A stretch of 64,000 nt of DNA. Source: Chionis minor (Eukaryota > Chordata > Aves > Charadriiformes > Chionididae). The position numbers and the translations under genes were made by a program. Below, piece by piece: positions 26,070 through 39,100 of this stretch. Below the pieces are notes generated by a model, which searched no databases, was not told the DNA's origin, and was given only the letters and a program-made list of their open reading frames with translations. The stretch is from contig VZSF01007799.1 of the NCBI GenBank assembly GCA_013398295.1, positions 567,361-631,360 on the forward strand, given 5' to 3'. The stretch's first letter is position 1. Each line of letters starts with the position of its first letter.

Positions 26070-29000
26070 CAGAAAAAATTCAGAGGATCATCTGATCTAC
26101 ATGATGCGGCTTCTTATAAGAAACGTCCTTGTCCAAAGAGAACGTGTAAGGCTCCTGTTCATCTAGGTTAGGTCCCAGCTGATACTCAAGTAGGGTCAGC
26201 TACTGCCTGAGCAGAACTGAATTAATATGAGAAGATCATAATGAAGTATCTCCTTAGTGGGAGAAGACACAGGATAACATCTGTTGTCCTAAACCAGGAT
26301 GAGTCACACACCTTACACTGGCAGTTCATGTGAGAAAAAAAGCTGGAATGAAGCAACTTGGCCACATGTGTGCGAGTGAGCTCGATACGTTCCCAGGGCC
26401 CCCAGGACTGTGCTATTGCTCTGCTAGTCTTCAGCGTGGTACTGAGCAAATTACAAGATTATCTGTTCCTCAAAAAGCATAGAAAAAAAAATGGCAAGGA
26501 TATCAATTCATACCTCTGTACATGCACCAAGTGACATATCTTTTTGCCGTCAAAGCCTAGAGTATGTAATCTATTGTACACTTCTATAGCTTTGTAATAC
26601 TATGGTGGACATATTTCTAGAAAGACAGATTTGCTTTAAAATAAAGAATACTATTGTAGGCAAACCATTCTGAAAGACAAAATCACTTTCTTATTGATAA
26701 TTTTCCATATTAATTTCTGTAAAAATAACTCTGTCATTCAAAACTTTATGCAGTGATAGTCTTAAATCTTCACATTATTCCTACCATGTCATTTACTTCA
26801 ACGTCTCTTATGTATTTTACTACTCAAATTCAGGATGGCTCACTTTAATTCATATTAAATGAATATTCAAAGAAATAGCAGTGTTTGTTTTAGTATTAGA
26901 TTTTATGAAGGAGCATCATTTCTCTTATAAGTTAAATAAATGCAGCTATAGACTGACAGAAAAATTAAGAAGGTCATACTGCTTTCTAATTCTTTAAATA
27001 TGGTACTTTCCCCTATCTCTCTGCTTCATCGGATCTTCATCTCTTTTTAAAATCTCATTGGAAAACTAATTTCCCCCTTGCCTCTACTGCTTGGTTATTT
27101 TCTCTCTTTTATTTATTAATTCAACTCTATAAATAATACTGGAATGGAGGAAAAGTCATATCTGATATCCTACATATCCTGTCCACTCCCTGTCATATGG
27201 AGGTGGGTTAAAATTTTTATGTGAAAACTGCCTGTGAGTTGCAAATTGAATCTGCCAACAAAATGAAGTATTTTGTCAAAGTGACTTGGCTTCAGTGTAA
27301 ATTTCATCAAAAGACAAGAAAGTGAAGAAACATCAGCCAGCCCCACCATCCTGCTCCAAAAGATATTCTCTATTTGGAGATGTCATTGCAATGCGTTGGG
27401 ATATTGCTTGGGTACATCCTATTAAAATCTCTTCTCTATAGACTGGCTTCCTCAGCTAATTATATATTATCTTGTGTGTAACAGAAAATACAATCCAGTT
27501 GGTGTATTTGGGCCATGAGGGAGAACTTAAACTTAATACAGTTGCTGATATGTATACAGCTTGGTATGCTTAATACAGCTCTCGGGGAACATTAATTTTT
27601 GATGTTTAACTTTAAAGGTTTGGGTGGAAAAGGAGAGGAATAAGCATTTTCCAGTTCAACTGCAGAACCTGAAGTGTAGATTCACTGGCATGGTTTATGT
27701 CCACTGTGTACTGTGTTTCCTTTCCCATGAGGGAATTCCTACAGAAGGACTCAGCTTCATTAGAAGGCTGTAACGAGACCATATCTTATCCCACTCCTCC
27801 TGATTTGAACATGTGACCTTTTTTGGTGAGAGGTAAATAGATTATGATGCCCTGGAATCTTTCAAAAAGTAAAAGCTTTGGTCAGTGTCTCAGTAATAGT
27901 TTTAAAATATAAAAGAAAGGTTGATTACTATTAGCAAGGAAACCAGGATGATATCGATATGTAGAGTTTGATTTTTAAAGGGAAAGACAATAGTGCCTAG
28001 GAGAGATTTTTTTCTTTTAAAAAGACTGGGCTGTTTGTGCAAGCTATTAAAGGATTATAAAATAGAATGGCTAGATAACAGATGGCAGAATAGGGCAGAC
28101 ATCCTGTATCAACAGAGATAATTTGCAAATATTTAGTATTTGTAAGGATACAAAGAAGGTCTATGAAGAAATGCTTTTCAGAACACATCTTAGATCTCCG
28201 AGGTCAAACACTTAATGGATTTTTTGTGTGTTGTTGTAAAGACACACTTATCGTCTAAAGTGACAAATGTTGCTAACTGTATAGTTTTCAGAATGATTCA
28301 TAATGTAGCAGAAATAAGATATTTCAACTACCGGGCTTCAACATACAGTATTACTTCAGGATCACGATATTCTCTCTCTGGTTATATCACATAACTATTA
28401 AAGCAGTGGTAAACGTTTTCTCTTTACTGTGACAAAACCTCATAGCATCTTGGACTGAACGTCTAGGAATTTTTGTTCTCCTCACAAGCCAAATCAGCTC
28501 TCTAATTAGGTCCTATGTCAGCTTATGTTCACTGTATTTTTGGCTGAAAAGCTGCAGAACAAAGTCACCTCTTGTCAGCCAACCACATAAATATGTACCA
28601 GTGTATTCCCAAATAGGAAACAAAAAATCTCTACAATCCATATAGAATTGGCTTAGAAAAAACGCTTTGTTATTTTCTCAAGATTTTCATTTTTGGAGAT
28701 AGAAAGCCAAACAATATTTTGTTAAGTTACGATTCTGAGTATTTTGCAGCAGTTCACTGAAGAAATGAAGGTCATATGAAAGGTGCTTCAAAGCAGACAA
28801 ATTAGTGAGCTGCTTTAGTATATTTTTAAATTAATGTATGTGTTCTATACTTTTAGCTTACTGACAGCCTCATGCAACTTTTCTTCTCTATTTATTTCTT
28901 TATTATTTGGTAGAGTCTCAGAAGACGTGAATATTTTTCTCAGAGAGGGCCTGATCTTTCAATAGTTCTCTGTGTGCAATTTGTACTGTACAAGAGTGCA

Positions 29001-31714
29001 AATACAAATGTATTGCCTATTTAGCACAGTTTAGCCTCCTTCCCTGGTTCTGCTTGCTCTGGATATGCACGGCAAGATGCATCTCTATGTTCTGGGTCCA
29101 CCATCACTAATTTGTCTTACTTATAAAGTTGTTGGAAACTGACCCATTTTGTGGGGTGCTCACAGCAGCTTATTAGATAGCTACTTGATTTCTGTAAGTT
29201 TATGTATCTTTCATGGAACCTGAGAAGCTATGACTTCCATTCACGAGCTGCAGAATTACTGCTCGTTATAATTAAAAGCAAGCATGCTCCCCAATGTCAT
29301 CTTGATAATTTTGCAAATGTCAACACGGTATCTTATCAGAAACAGCAGGTCATACTTGTAAAATTTTAAAATCCTGCAGAGTTCTTCAGAGTTTCACAAA
29401 GTTAAGAAACTCATACAATCTTCAGTGTTTGTATTTGATGGAAACATTCAATTTCTTGTACTGTATATAAGAACAAATTCTCTTTTCCTTTGAAACACAA
29501 ATGACAGCTAAAAATGGACAAGGATAGGAGTGCAAAAGCTGTTCTATTTTACTAATTACTGTGTTTATTAGTACCTAAGGATACAGTTCTCTGCATTTTT
29601 ATTGACTGCTTAAGACATTAATAAAATCTCTGAGCTTTTTATACTCAACTTGTTCTTGAACTTTACCTGAATATTTTACTCTCCAATAGAGGGATGTCTT
29701 TGTGGTAAATTCACACTAAATCCAGCAGACAATTATTTCACTTTTACTACATTTCTTCTGGGTGTGCAACATCATCCCTATTCTGTCACTTCCGCTAAGA
29801 ATATAAAAGCTAGTATTTCCCTCTTTGAGGGCTACTGGGAAGCCTGAAAGACTACAGTTTCACTTGCTGTACTTACCCCCAACACCCTCTTTTTTTTTCC
29901 AATATACATATCCCATTTGCATTTGGCCGCAATACTTAGGCAGTATTAAAGTTATAATGCACACTTCTTTAGAACTATATAAATATAATTTTATAATTTA
30001 ATATTGCAAATCAGCAGACTGTCTCCCAGTACTAGATTATTCATCTCTCTGCTCTAGAACTTGGTCTCCGAGCCAGTTCTTCAAAATCTGTCACATACCT
30101 ATTCCTCTGCTCAAGTAAGTGCTCTTTTTACGGCTGTTGCTGGCTTGTTTGTCTTTCATTTTGCCTCCTACATTGCATTGCCAGAGAGCATGCCTCTTCT
30201 AACTTACTAACAAAAGGTGTATTCAAGAGCTACGCATTTAATTCAGGTAGTGACTTAGGGAGAAAACAATCCCTGTACAACCGCACTAGAAGATGCCAGC
30301 AGTTCATTTATCTCCCCACACTTAAGAGGGAAGTGAAGTCTATAGTTAAAAAGTACTCCTTATGCATTATAAAAGGCGAAAACAGAAAATGTGGGGCTTT
30401 TGGTAGAAATGTATAGGAGTGGTTTAAACTCTATATAACAAAGGGCTGTGAAGCCTGTGTATCTAGGCTCTAAGGAGAGCTATTTGCCATGCCACTCGGT
30501 ATTGGCAGATGCTGGCAGATAATCTACCGATAAAAGTTTTTTTAAAATATAAGATTTAGAATTTAACATCCATATGAACACTTTTCAATATCTGAAAGTC
30601 ATAAAATGGCTTACTATGCTAATGGATCAAAACCTGAATGACTTCCATTAGTATAGGAAAGTAAGGTTTCCTTGCTTTGGCTACCAAATATTCTAAGCGA
30701 TCTGTTTTCTCCCTCTAGCTGTGCTATTTAAATTTTTTGGACTTTTTCCCAGTTTACCCTTTTTTCTGCATCATTAAAGCTGCATAATCTCAATAGAGAA
30801 GGGCAGCTACAGAATAAAATTCTCAGATATTTACAGAGCCTAACATCCCTAAATCTTTCTTTCATGACTTGGCTTGTATTTCTGTTCTTTGTGGTCTTCT
30901 CACAGATCCATTAGTTCTATTGTGACTTTCAGATGGGTACCAAGAAACAGCAAGAACTGACTTAGCAGATGACTCTTTATGATATGGACACCTGAAAAAT
31001 CCTGCCTGTGTCTCTAGGAATGAAGGCAATGATCGGCACTCAATTTTACACTGCAAGCGCAAGGCCCTGTAGCCAACTGAAAATGACAAAATGCATTTTG
31101 TGCCTTGGGAGAAGCAATCTTCAAATTACGTTTTCACAAGATGTGCTGTGTGCGCACCTTGTACGTTTACTTGTAGTGCATGTTGTTGCCCGCTTTTGTG
31201 TGAAATCACATAATTTTGACAGAATGCCAGAAATTTGACATTAACGCCATGCAGTTTCTCTCTCTTGTAACCTTTTGTAACCCTCTAAGCAAGGCTGGTG
31301 CACTCTCATTTAAGCATAGATTATTGCTAAATAATGTTGCAAAAATTAATCACATTCACATTCACCTTAATCATATTGTCTCGTCACTCTAATGTAAAGT
31401 TTTTACAGTCCATAAATCAAAATATGATAGCATATTACAGCATATGATCCATTTACCCACGTTTGTAAATGTAGTTACTATTAGACAGGTATGTCTACTG
31501 CCTGCCTGCCGCACTATTTGATTTTGATGTGAAACAAGACAGTCATTAACAAGCCAGAAGTAAAACAACAAAAAATCAGTACAAAATAAAGCGTCTACTC
31601 ACATAGCATTGTATATGGGAACAAGTGAAAAGTTTAAATTTTTTTTTTTTAAATATTAAAAATACAAAACATATTGCTCTTTAGGATCTGAATTTGGGTG
31701 ATGCTGTAAGTGAG

Positions 31715-31720
31715 ACCTAC
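31715..31720 (-). other. EPHA6: Splice donor of EPHA6 exon 6 (GTAGGT)
   Basis: On the minus strand the exon ends GAGAAA and the intron begins GTAGGTCTCA. GTAGGT departs from the GTRAGT consensus at intron position 4. Reading on without splicing adds 23 codons before a stop near 31649. The joined peptide is continuous with exon 7 when this donor is used, which supports it. Confidence 0.88.
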
Positions 31721-31845
31721 TTTCTCATAGTACTTGATCTCGTAGTCCAGAATGGCTCCATGGGGAAAGTCCGGCTCTTGCCAGGAGAGGGCAATGCTGT
31801 TTTGGGAAGCCCAGTCCTTCCTTACCATACCTATCAAGGAGGGTG
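31721..31845 (-). CDS. EPHA6: EPHA6 exon 6: first half of second fibronectin type III repeat
   Basis: This internal coding exon belongs to an Eph receptor tyrosine kinase, a membrane receptor for cell-bound ephrins that acts in axon guidance and tissue boundaries. The 125 bp read as two bases (CA) plus 41 full codons. The peptide begins [16 protein letters not shown], continues with the FN3 core [11 protein letters not shown], and ends [10 protein letters not shown]. The tryptophan in LSWQEP and the tyrosine-rich C strand are FN3/Eph signatures. An acceptor (pyrimidine tract ending TTTCAG) lies just upstream in transcription sense, and a donor (AAA|GTAGGT) just downstream. The 125-bp length and phase 1/phase 0 boundaries match Eph exon 6. 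[14 protein letters not shown] resembles EPHA6 as I recall it, better than EPHA3, EPHA4, EPHA5 or EPHA7. The paralogue call is from memory; Eph family membership is near certain. Confidence 0.93.
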
Positions 31846-31860
31846 CTGAAAGGGAAAAGG
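31846..31860 (-). other. EPHA6: Splice acceptor (polypyrimidine tract and AG) of EPHA6 exon 6
   Basis: Read on the minus strand, this is CCTTTTCCCTTTCAG immediately before the exon. The run is almost uninterrupted pyrimidine and ends in CAG, so it is a strong acceptor. It fixes the exon start at 31845 and a phase-1 intron. Confidence 0.9.
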
Positions 31861-32089
31861 ATAACTAAGGGTTAAAGACGAAGCACACGGTTTATCCTTT
31901 CAACCTACTGTCTTAGGATACCAACCCGAGGTAACTTTGAGTGACCTCCAGGCAGAAAAGCATGACAGATGGCAATTCTCAGGGAAACCACATAACCTGG
32001 AATTAATGTCTCAAGTTCATACCAGTAACTCCTTTGTTAAAGTGCAGACCAGCTTCTGAAAAATGGCTATATACAAAAACATAGAAAGA

Positions 32090-32575
32090 AGCGCCTGTGC
32101 TGGTCCCCACCGCTGGCTACGTGCAACTAGGTTGTGCTGCTGGCTCCAAGGACGCCGCGTCCAGAGGAGAAGCGTGTTTCAGAAACAACAAATTCTACAT
32201 TCAGGATAATCAGCATTAAATGTCAGAGATCAGCTCTGCAAAATTCAGTTTACTCTTTGGGGTAAAATAAAGTGGCGCAGCTTAAAACAGATGCAATGAA
32301 TCCTGTTTCTGCTGGCTGGGCTGGCAGCAGCAAGGGCAGTTTAGCCCGTCAGTGAGGTAGCTGTGAGCGTGGAAGAGTCAACCCTTAGAGGTGGCCAGTG
32401 ACAGAGATCGGGTTATGGACAAACCGCGGGGGCAAAGGTGCCCCCAAATTGACCTGCTGTAATTGATACTGCAGGCCTGCAGCAGCGCAGCAAGTAGGAA
32501 TCGCTTCCAGCAGCTTTTGGAAGGGGACCAACATGGGTGGATGTACCCAAGAGCCAAATTACCTCACTACGGCGC
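32090..32575. other. GC-richer, CpG-containing patch about 250 bp 5' of exon 6
   Basis: Base composition rises visibly and CpG dinucleotides appear (GACGCCGCGTCC near 32150, AAACCGCGGGGGCAAAG near 32421, CTACGGCGC near 32568) in a region that is otherwise AT-rich and CpG-poor. There is no supported open frame. It could be an old GC-rich insertion, a regulatory element, or an internal promoter; nothing in the sequence decides between these. Confidence 0.5.
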
Positions 32576-33139
32576 TAATTAATTTTAAGAAACAGATTTT
32601 CTGCCCTTTTGGAAAACAAGACACACTGTCATCTATGCCATAATTTCAAGTGGTGCCAAAACCACATTCTAGAAAATGATCTTTGCTTATTTTATTAATT
32701 TGGTCAAGCATGTCAAAGGAGGTCTAACATTCTCCAGACACTAACGCTGTTTAAATAGTATTGATGTGCAGCTTTCCTGAACGTTACAATAAAACCAATC
32801 ACATCTTGAAGACAACTGACTAAGCTGAAGAAACCAGCTACCATAAAAAAAAAATTCTTCCAGTGGTTCACAGCTTTCACTATTTGTCTTTCCACTAACA
32901 AATATCAGTTTATTACACACTCTCCCTTATTCTCTATTATGAATCTTAAGCTCCTCTGAGCTTCCAAGGACCTGTCTCCTAAAAATAACACATTTTTATG
33001 ACTTCTGGTTTTATCTTTTGAATGAGTCTCCCTAGGAAAATGAAATAAAAATCTGCTTCTGGTCACAAAATTTTCCGTTTTCTTTCCTGTAAATATTTCA
33101 GGAAGTGTAAAAAATTAAAACAATAAATAAATCATAGAA

Positions 33140-33185
33140 TGCAAAAAAAAACCAAAACCAAAACACCCAAAAAAAACCAGTAAAG
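33140..33185. repeat. A-rich (AACCAA)-type low-complexity tract
   Basis: The segment is composed of A runs separated by CC (CCAAAACCAAAACACCC). Similar words recur at about 52038-52065 and, in the other orientation, at 56410-56441. Confidence 0.85.
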
Positions 33186-36100
33186 AAAACAAACCCAGTT
33201 GTTTTCCTTTGAAAAAAGGCAAACTCTGCACACAGACACGCACATAAGAATCTCTCTGTGACAGTGCATTTATCCAAGAGAGAAAATAAACTTCCATCCA
33301 CTGTCAATCCTCCCAGTAGATAACTATTCTCTGGTATAATAGTCCAGTCTTCTCTGAAGTTAAAAAACCCCCAACCCAACATGCAACACTGAATGAAAAA
33401 AACCTACTGAAAGTATTAAGTAGACAAAACAGAGCTTACACAGGAAACTGTCCTACACCTGTACTTGACGCCACTTTAACCACAGCTCTGATGCTAGGGA
33501 ATGAGAGAAAAAACCCAATTCCTGCCATGCTGAATAAAGGATTAACCTATTTTCAGGAAGCCCTTAAAGAGCATAGTGTAACTAATAGAACAGACCAAAA
33601 TACAAATAAATAAAAAAAAAACATTCATAGGTTCTGGGCCAAAATGTCATCCTGAGTACATATAACTACTCCCTTAGTCAAAATTAAATCTTTACTCTTG
33701 AAGTTGAGGGTGAAGCTGAGCTCTCATAATATTTCTCTCAGGTAAAATCAGCTGTTCCAAGCAAGGAACAAAGATAGGTCTCTTCAGAGGAAAACAGGAG
33801 CTAGCAAACATGGATTTGTATTTGCTAAACACTGATCAAGGGCCTATGAGGGCAATCACTCATATACATTTGTTTACTGTTTGCTGGTTTGAGTCACTCA
33901 CTGGTATTGAGATGTGATTTGCCGGAGATTTTGAGGAAGCAATAGCAACCTTTCAGATATGTCTGGTACACCCTGTGTGCCTGCTCACAGGTAAGGGACA
34001 TCAGCTGGGCTACCTTCCCCAGCACATCATGGCTTCTCACTGCGTTTGGGCATTGGCTGGTCAGACAAACAATTCCTTGCAAAATGATCGAGCTTGATTA
34101 CAAAACCCACCAGGTTAAACTGCAGATATAATTATATTCTTGGCCCTTCCAGGTCTTTAAAATACAGATTACTGCTATTACACTTCTTCAAATTATGACC
34201 TAACCTTTATAAGCTTTTCATATGTACCGCATGTGGCGCATTTCTCTTTGGGTTCCAGGTTTCAAATTTATACATCAATTTATGCGTGTTTTCAGCCGAG
34301 CTCACCACTGTAACTCTTCCATTTGAGCAAGCCAAGGTCAAAACACAGTACTAGCACACCAGAAGATCCTCTCAAAAGTCCAGAATAAGAAATAGCCCAA
34401 GTCGTCTTCCTGGGAAACAACTCAGTAGCATATTGATGAAAGAAAATTACTTCAACCCTCTCCTAAACCATATGTGCTTGACCTGCACTTGAAACTGAAA
34501 CCCCCCTACCGCAAGGCTCACATTACACCTGTAGCACTGTGCCAGCACTGCATCCTCTAAATCAAAATGAGAAGATGTGTACATAAGGCTGCAAATATAA
34601 GAAGCATATTTGTGATTGTATTAGGGTACCGGGCCAAAAAAAGTGTACTTTTTAACAAAGAGCCACAAAAAAGCCACCATTAACTGTTTCTTATACGTTC
34701 AGAAAGATGATCCTATATTTATCATACAGAGGTTATCTATTCACATTTCAGAGGAAATAATGAATTTTAGGAAAAGGATCCCTGTCAGAAATTAACTATA
34801 CAAAGAAACAGACAAATAAAATCAAGTAATTAAAAACTGCCACTTCCTCAGTTTCTGTTTCTGTAGTTGTTATGAAGTGCTACTAAGAGCAATACTTTCC
34901 AAGGAGAAATTTCATATTCCTGTAACAGTTGCTCACTAGAGCACAAGTTACTTAGACCCTAAAGATCCTATCCATTTATTACTAAAGCTCTTTTTAACTG
35001 GAAAATTGTAAAATAGGTAAATCCTATTTGCCCACTTACAGAGACTGCTCTAATGTTCCTATGATGAATCAATGGGAAGTTCTTTTAATTAGTTGTTTCA
35101 AATCCAGTAGCTGCAGGAGAGCTCTAATTTGGTTACCCAATGAAACCATTTGAAAAAAAAAAATGCTTAGAAGCACAGCATGGCTTTTAATCACTTTAAT
35201 GGCAGCATTTTCTTGCCATTGGTACTAAGCTGAAGGATGGTTTCTGGCTCTTGAGCTCAGTGCTGATCTCTGTTTTGCACTGAGGACTCTTTGCACCATC
35301 TGCTCTCTATGTTTTCCTCTACACTGTTATAAATTTCTTGAATTGTGATGAGTCATCTACAATGCTGCGAGCTCCTCATTTAATTTAGTCTGATAAGTTT
35401 CTTTGTCTTTTCAAATTTGTATTGAATAATGAAAGTTCATTCCTTAACTCAGAGTGAGCTTATTTTATTCTAAATCTCTTTGGCTTCTCTTTTTCAGAAT
35501 ATCTTCTCATACGCGACTCAAAGGGTAGAAAATGTGTATTTTAAGTGATGATTGGACTCCAGTGTCATTTCTCTAGAGATTTGCTCTTCTGACGTTGACT
35601 TCCATTATCTGTATTATCTGGGTTTCTGAAGCTTTTTTCCTGTAGTACATTTTCTAATTTTCCATTTTCTTGTTTCATGCTGTTTAAAGTAGGCAAAGAA
35701 TTTCCAGTATTTATCCCCTGGTCTCCAGGGCTGAACAACTTTGACATAGCGCTCATTTGCTATGAAGAGACTTCAGACTCAAGGGCAGCTGATGACAAGA
35801 GCTCACTTGATGTCTGTCTGTACATGGAGCACTCCACCACTCTGGTATCTCATTTCAAATCCTATTCCTTTTGTGAAATCATGACAGCTCAATGGCCTTT
35901 TACTGGTGGGCAGAACAGGCCCTACCAAGTACGTACAATCACTTGTTAAAAAATCCACCATTCAGCAAACAAGAACAGCTGCATTGCTGTTGTTCTCTTC
36001 CCTCCTTCCCCCTGCATTGTGTCTGGTTTGGCCAAGGCCAACGAATTGCCAGCAGATACACATTTGGAGGGGAGGGAGTGGAAGGGTGATCTGAACTGTA

Positions 36101-39100
36101 CATATGTTGCGTTGAGGACTGCAACTTTACTCCTTGGATACCATCATCATGAGAAGGCTGTGTAAGGTCTCAATGTGTAAAATACTGCCACATGGTCTAA
36201 TTTAGTTAGTTGTTTCTATATCTCTACCATTACCAATAATAATCTGAATTGCATAATTGTTATTCTTTGCTTGAGACCTCTGCCTGCTTCATGCAGAGGA
36301 AAGACCATACTCACCAAAATAAAGGGCTTTATCACATGTTTTTCCAGTAGGGGTTTCCCAGTACAGGAGGAAATCCAGACCCCTCCCTGTCTCTTCTTTC
36401 TCTCCTACCTCAGCCACTTCCCAGCTGCAGTTGGGCGAAAATACTAACTGAGGACCACTCAGCAACGTTGCTTTTCTTTGAAAACTCATTAATTGATCCC
36501 TCCTAGTTTCATACGCTATAGTTAGAGGAGGAAACCTGCTTTGACATCCTGCAGGGAGCCTGCATTTTTCCTGTTGGGGAACGATTTCTTTCATTAAGGG
36601 AAGGACGCTTGAGGGTGAAAGTCCTCACAATGTTACAAGGGCTTATTTAGGTTGATCTGGGTTTCATGTCTGCGTTGGTCACAAAACAAAAGACTGTTCA
36701 TTAACAGAAAAGGACTTTTTCAAGCTTATATCACAGGATAGTGGCATCAATTAAATCACACAGTAAACTACACTTAACACTATGTAAGCTATGGTTATCT
36801 AATCTTCCAAAACCCATTCAACAAAAATTTTAGGAAATTAATGAAACAGAACATGGTAAAAGTACATTTCCTTTCAAATGTTTTCTCCTTTTGCTGAACT
36901 GCAATACTAGAAAGTTCTTTTGTAAACTACTGATAATATTAGATTAAAAAGGAAAAAGTGGTCTAGATTTGTGTTTCTCTTTATAAATACAGATACACTT
37001 TAAAAAAAAACACTGTCAATTTTTGTCCAACCATATATATGTAGTATTTATAGTTGTCAATTATAGAGAAGTACTGAGGTCCAATTTTCAGGTGCTTTTC
37101 TGCATGGTAAAAACAACCTTCGCACTTTTCTCTACACCAGAAATGCTATTATAATTATACAGAGTTTCTCCAGCCTAGGTTCTGTAACTGTATTGGAAAT
37201 TCTATACTATTGGACACTGAGTATGATTTTATACTATGTGTAGCAATAAATGAAGTCTGAGATTTTAATTCATGATCCCACACTTGGAAAAATTGTTATT
37301 TTGGGGCACCGTAAGAAAAGAATTGATTTTACTTCTGATTCTAGAAAGTCTGTAAGAAAGGTAATAAGCAATAAAAAGATGTTTTCTTCTGGGAGACTTT
37401 TTACTCCAGTAACAGAACTGGAAGCAATGAAACAACATTTCCTGATTAGTATTATTAGCATTTGGCTATTTACCTAGGAAGGATTTACCAGGGAAGCTAA
37501 GAGGCTAAAAGCCTTCAGCCTTCTTTACTAACACCATGCATGACATGTATTATCGGTCATCTGGAAAGGATGTAGTTACACTGCCTATCATCTACAGCAG
37601 TCTTCATTACTGCAATATGATTATTAGTCCTCCATCAGGGATGCATTTTATCCTTGTTTTTTCTTTTGTGTTTGCTTGCTAATCTTCCTGTCTCTACCTT
37701 CATAGAATAAGGCAAGACAGACTATTTTATGAGTAAGGAATGTGATATGGATTCAGGAGACCTATGTTTATATTCTTTTCTGGTTGTGCTCTATAGAGAT
37801 TTTCTTTAATCTTTCAAAAGAGCTATCAGAAAGTATGATGTGAATGCCAATACCTTTCATAATTTCCAATATGTGTGCACTTTCATGTTAGAAGTGTGTG
37901 TGTGCGTCTCTGTGAAAGACTAAAAATTAAGCACAAGTTTACATGGAAAAAATCATGGAAATATGAACATAAATTAAACTTTTATAAAAAAAAAATTCTC
38001 TCTGTATATTAAAGATGTCCACATGGCTGAAGCATCTTTGGGTTTATGCTGAATTCAGTAAGAATTCTTTTTTTTACCATACAAGGCTGCTTCCAATTAG
38101 TACAGTGACTAGATAAGATATTTGATTCTTCACACAATAAAGTCTCTTATCTTCTTAATCACTTTAGTGGCAATTCATAGTTGTAGTGCTTAGAGGGGAT
38201 ACTATTACTGGAGTATATAACATTGGAGTTCAAAGTTGAGCATGGAGTTTTCCTGACAAGGCATTAGAGCTAGCAAATTAATAAGTTTGGGGTGAAAAAG
38301 AATGTTTTTACTTTATTTTCTTACCATAGTTCCCTCAAGGTTTGCATTCAAAAGACAGCGTAACAGTATAGTTCTTTTGAAGCACTTCATTTACTGAAAA
38401 ATAGGCCTCCAGCAAACTATAATTATCATCTCTCCCTCCATTTTAAGTTCTTTCTCCTTGCAGATTTTCTTTGCTTGCTCAGAAATGGTGGATGGAAGCC
38501 AAGTGAACCTAATACCATTATCAAAAAATGGATTCTGCTACACTGTTGTGGGCTAAAGGTCATGATAGATGCAACCCTCAAATTTCCTCCAGGCTAAACA
38601 TAGATTCAGCATCGTTTTTTTTCCTACTACATTCCATAATGCAATTCTTTCTTCCTTGCTGCTTAACTTTTTTCTCATCTATTGTTGATCTTAGGTATGA
38701 AGACAGTAATTATTCACCCATATGATTTTGCAACACTGCGGATTTTCTTTTATTTACAGAATGTGCTACCATTCATTATTTTGCAAGCTTGAGACAGAAG
38801 CACTCCTAGATCTTTACTTCTAACAGGACCTGCTCAGTCCCCGATTCTTCAAAATGAATTACAGTACAAGATACTTAAAAGCAATGGTATAAAATAAAGC
38901 ATTATCATCTGTCAGTAAACCTGTGTGGATGTTCTCTTATCTCTGACGAGGCGTATGTGTGAAACCCTCAAAGTTAAAATGTACTGGGAGATATTTGGCA
39001 TATTTCCTAATAGAGTGAACAATTTAAATTTTTTAATAACGTGTCTTTAAATAGCAGAAGCTAAAAAAACCCCACACAAATGTCTTACATATATGTGTGC

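Larger units (their letters stand above)
10197..31720 (-). other. EPHA6: EPHA6 intron 6 (21.5 kb)
   Basis: This intron separates the two halves of one FN3 repeat. It is AT-rich and mostly unique-looking. Recognisable content is the possible hAT terminus near 10.6 kb, a poly-T/poly-G junction at 11984-12020, an A-rich run at 21463-21491, a 1-kb CR1 at 22105-23130, a triplet-type repeat at 23698-23740 and the tandem duplication at 25924-26069. Nothing recognisable was seen in 12021-21462 or 26070-31640 beyond short homopolymers such as 18958-18972. No gene in the intron could be supported. Confidence 0.85.

Noticed and set aside
33127..33145. AATCATAGAATG word resembling the CR1 3' end
   Set aside because: The following bases are an A-rich tract and not the TTGGAAGGGACC that must come next in CR1, so the match is a coincidence.
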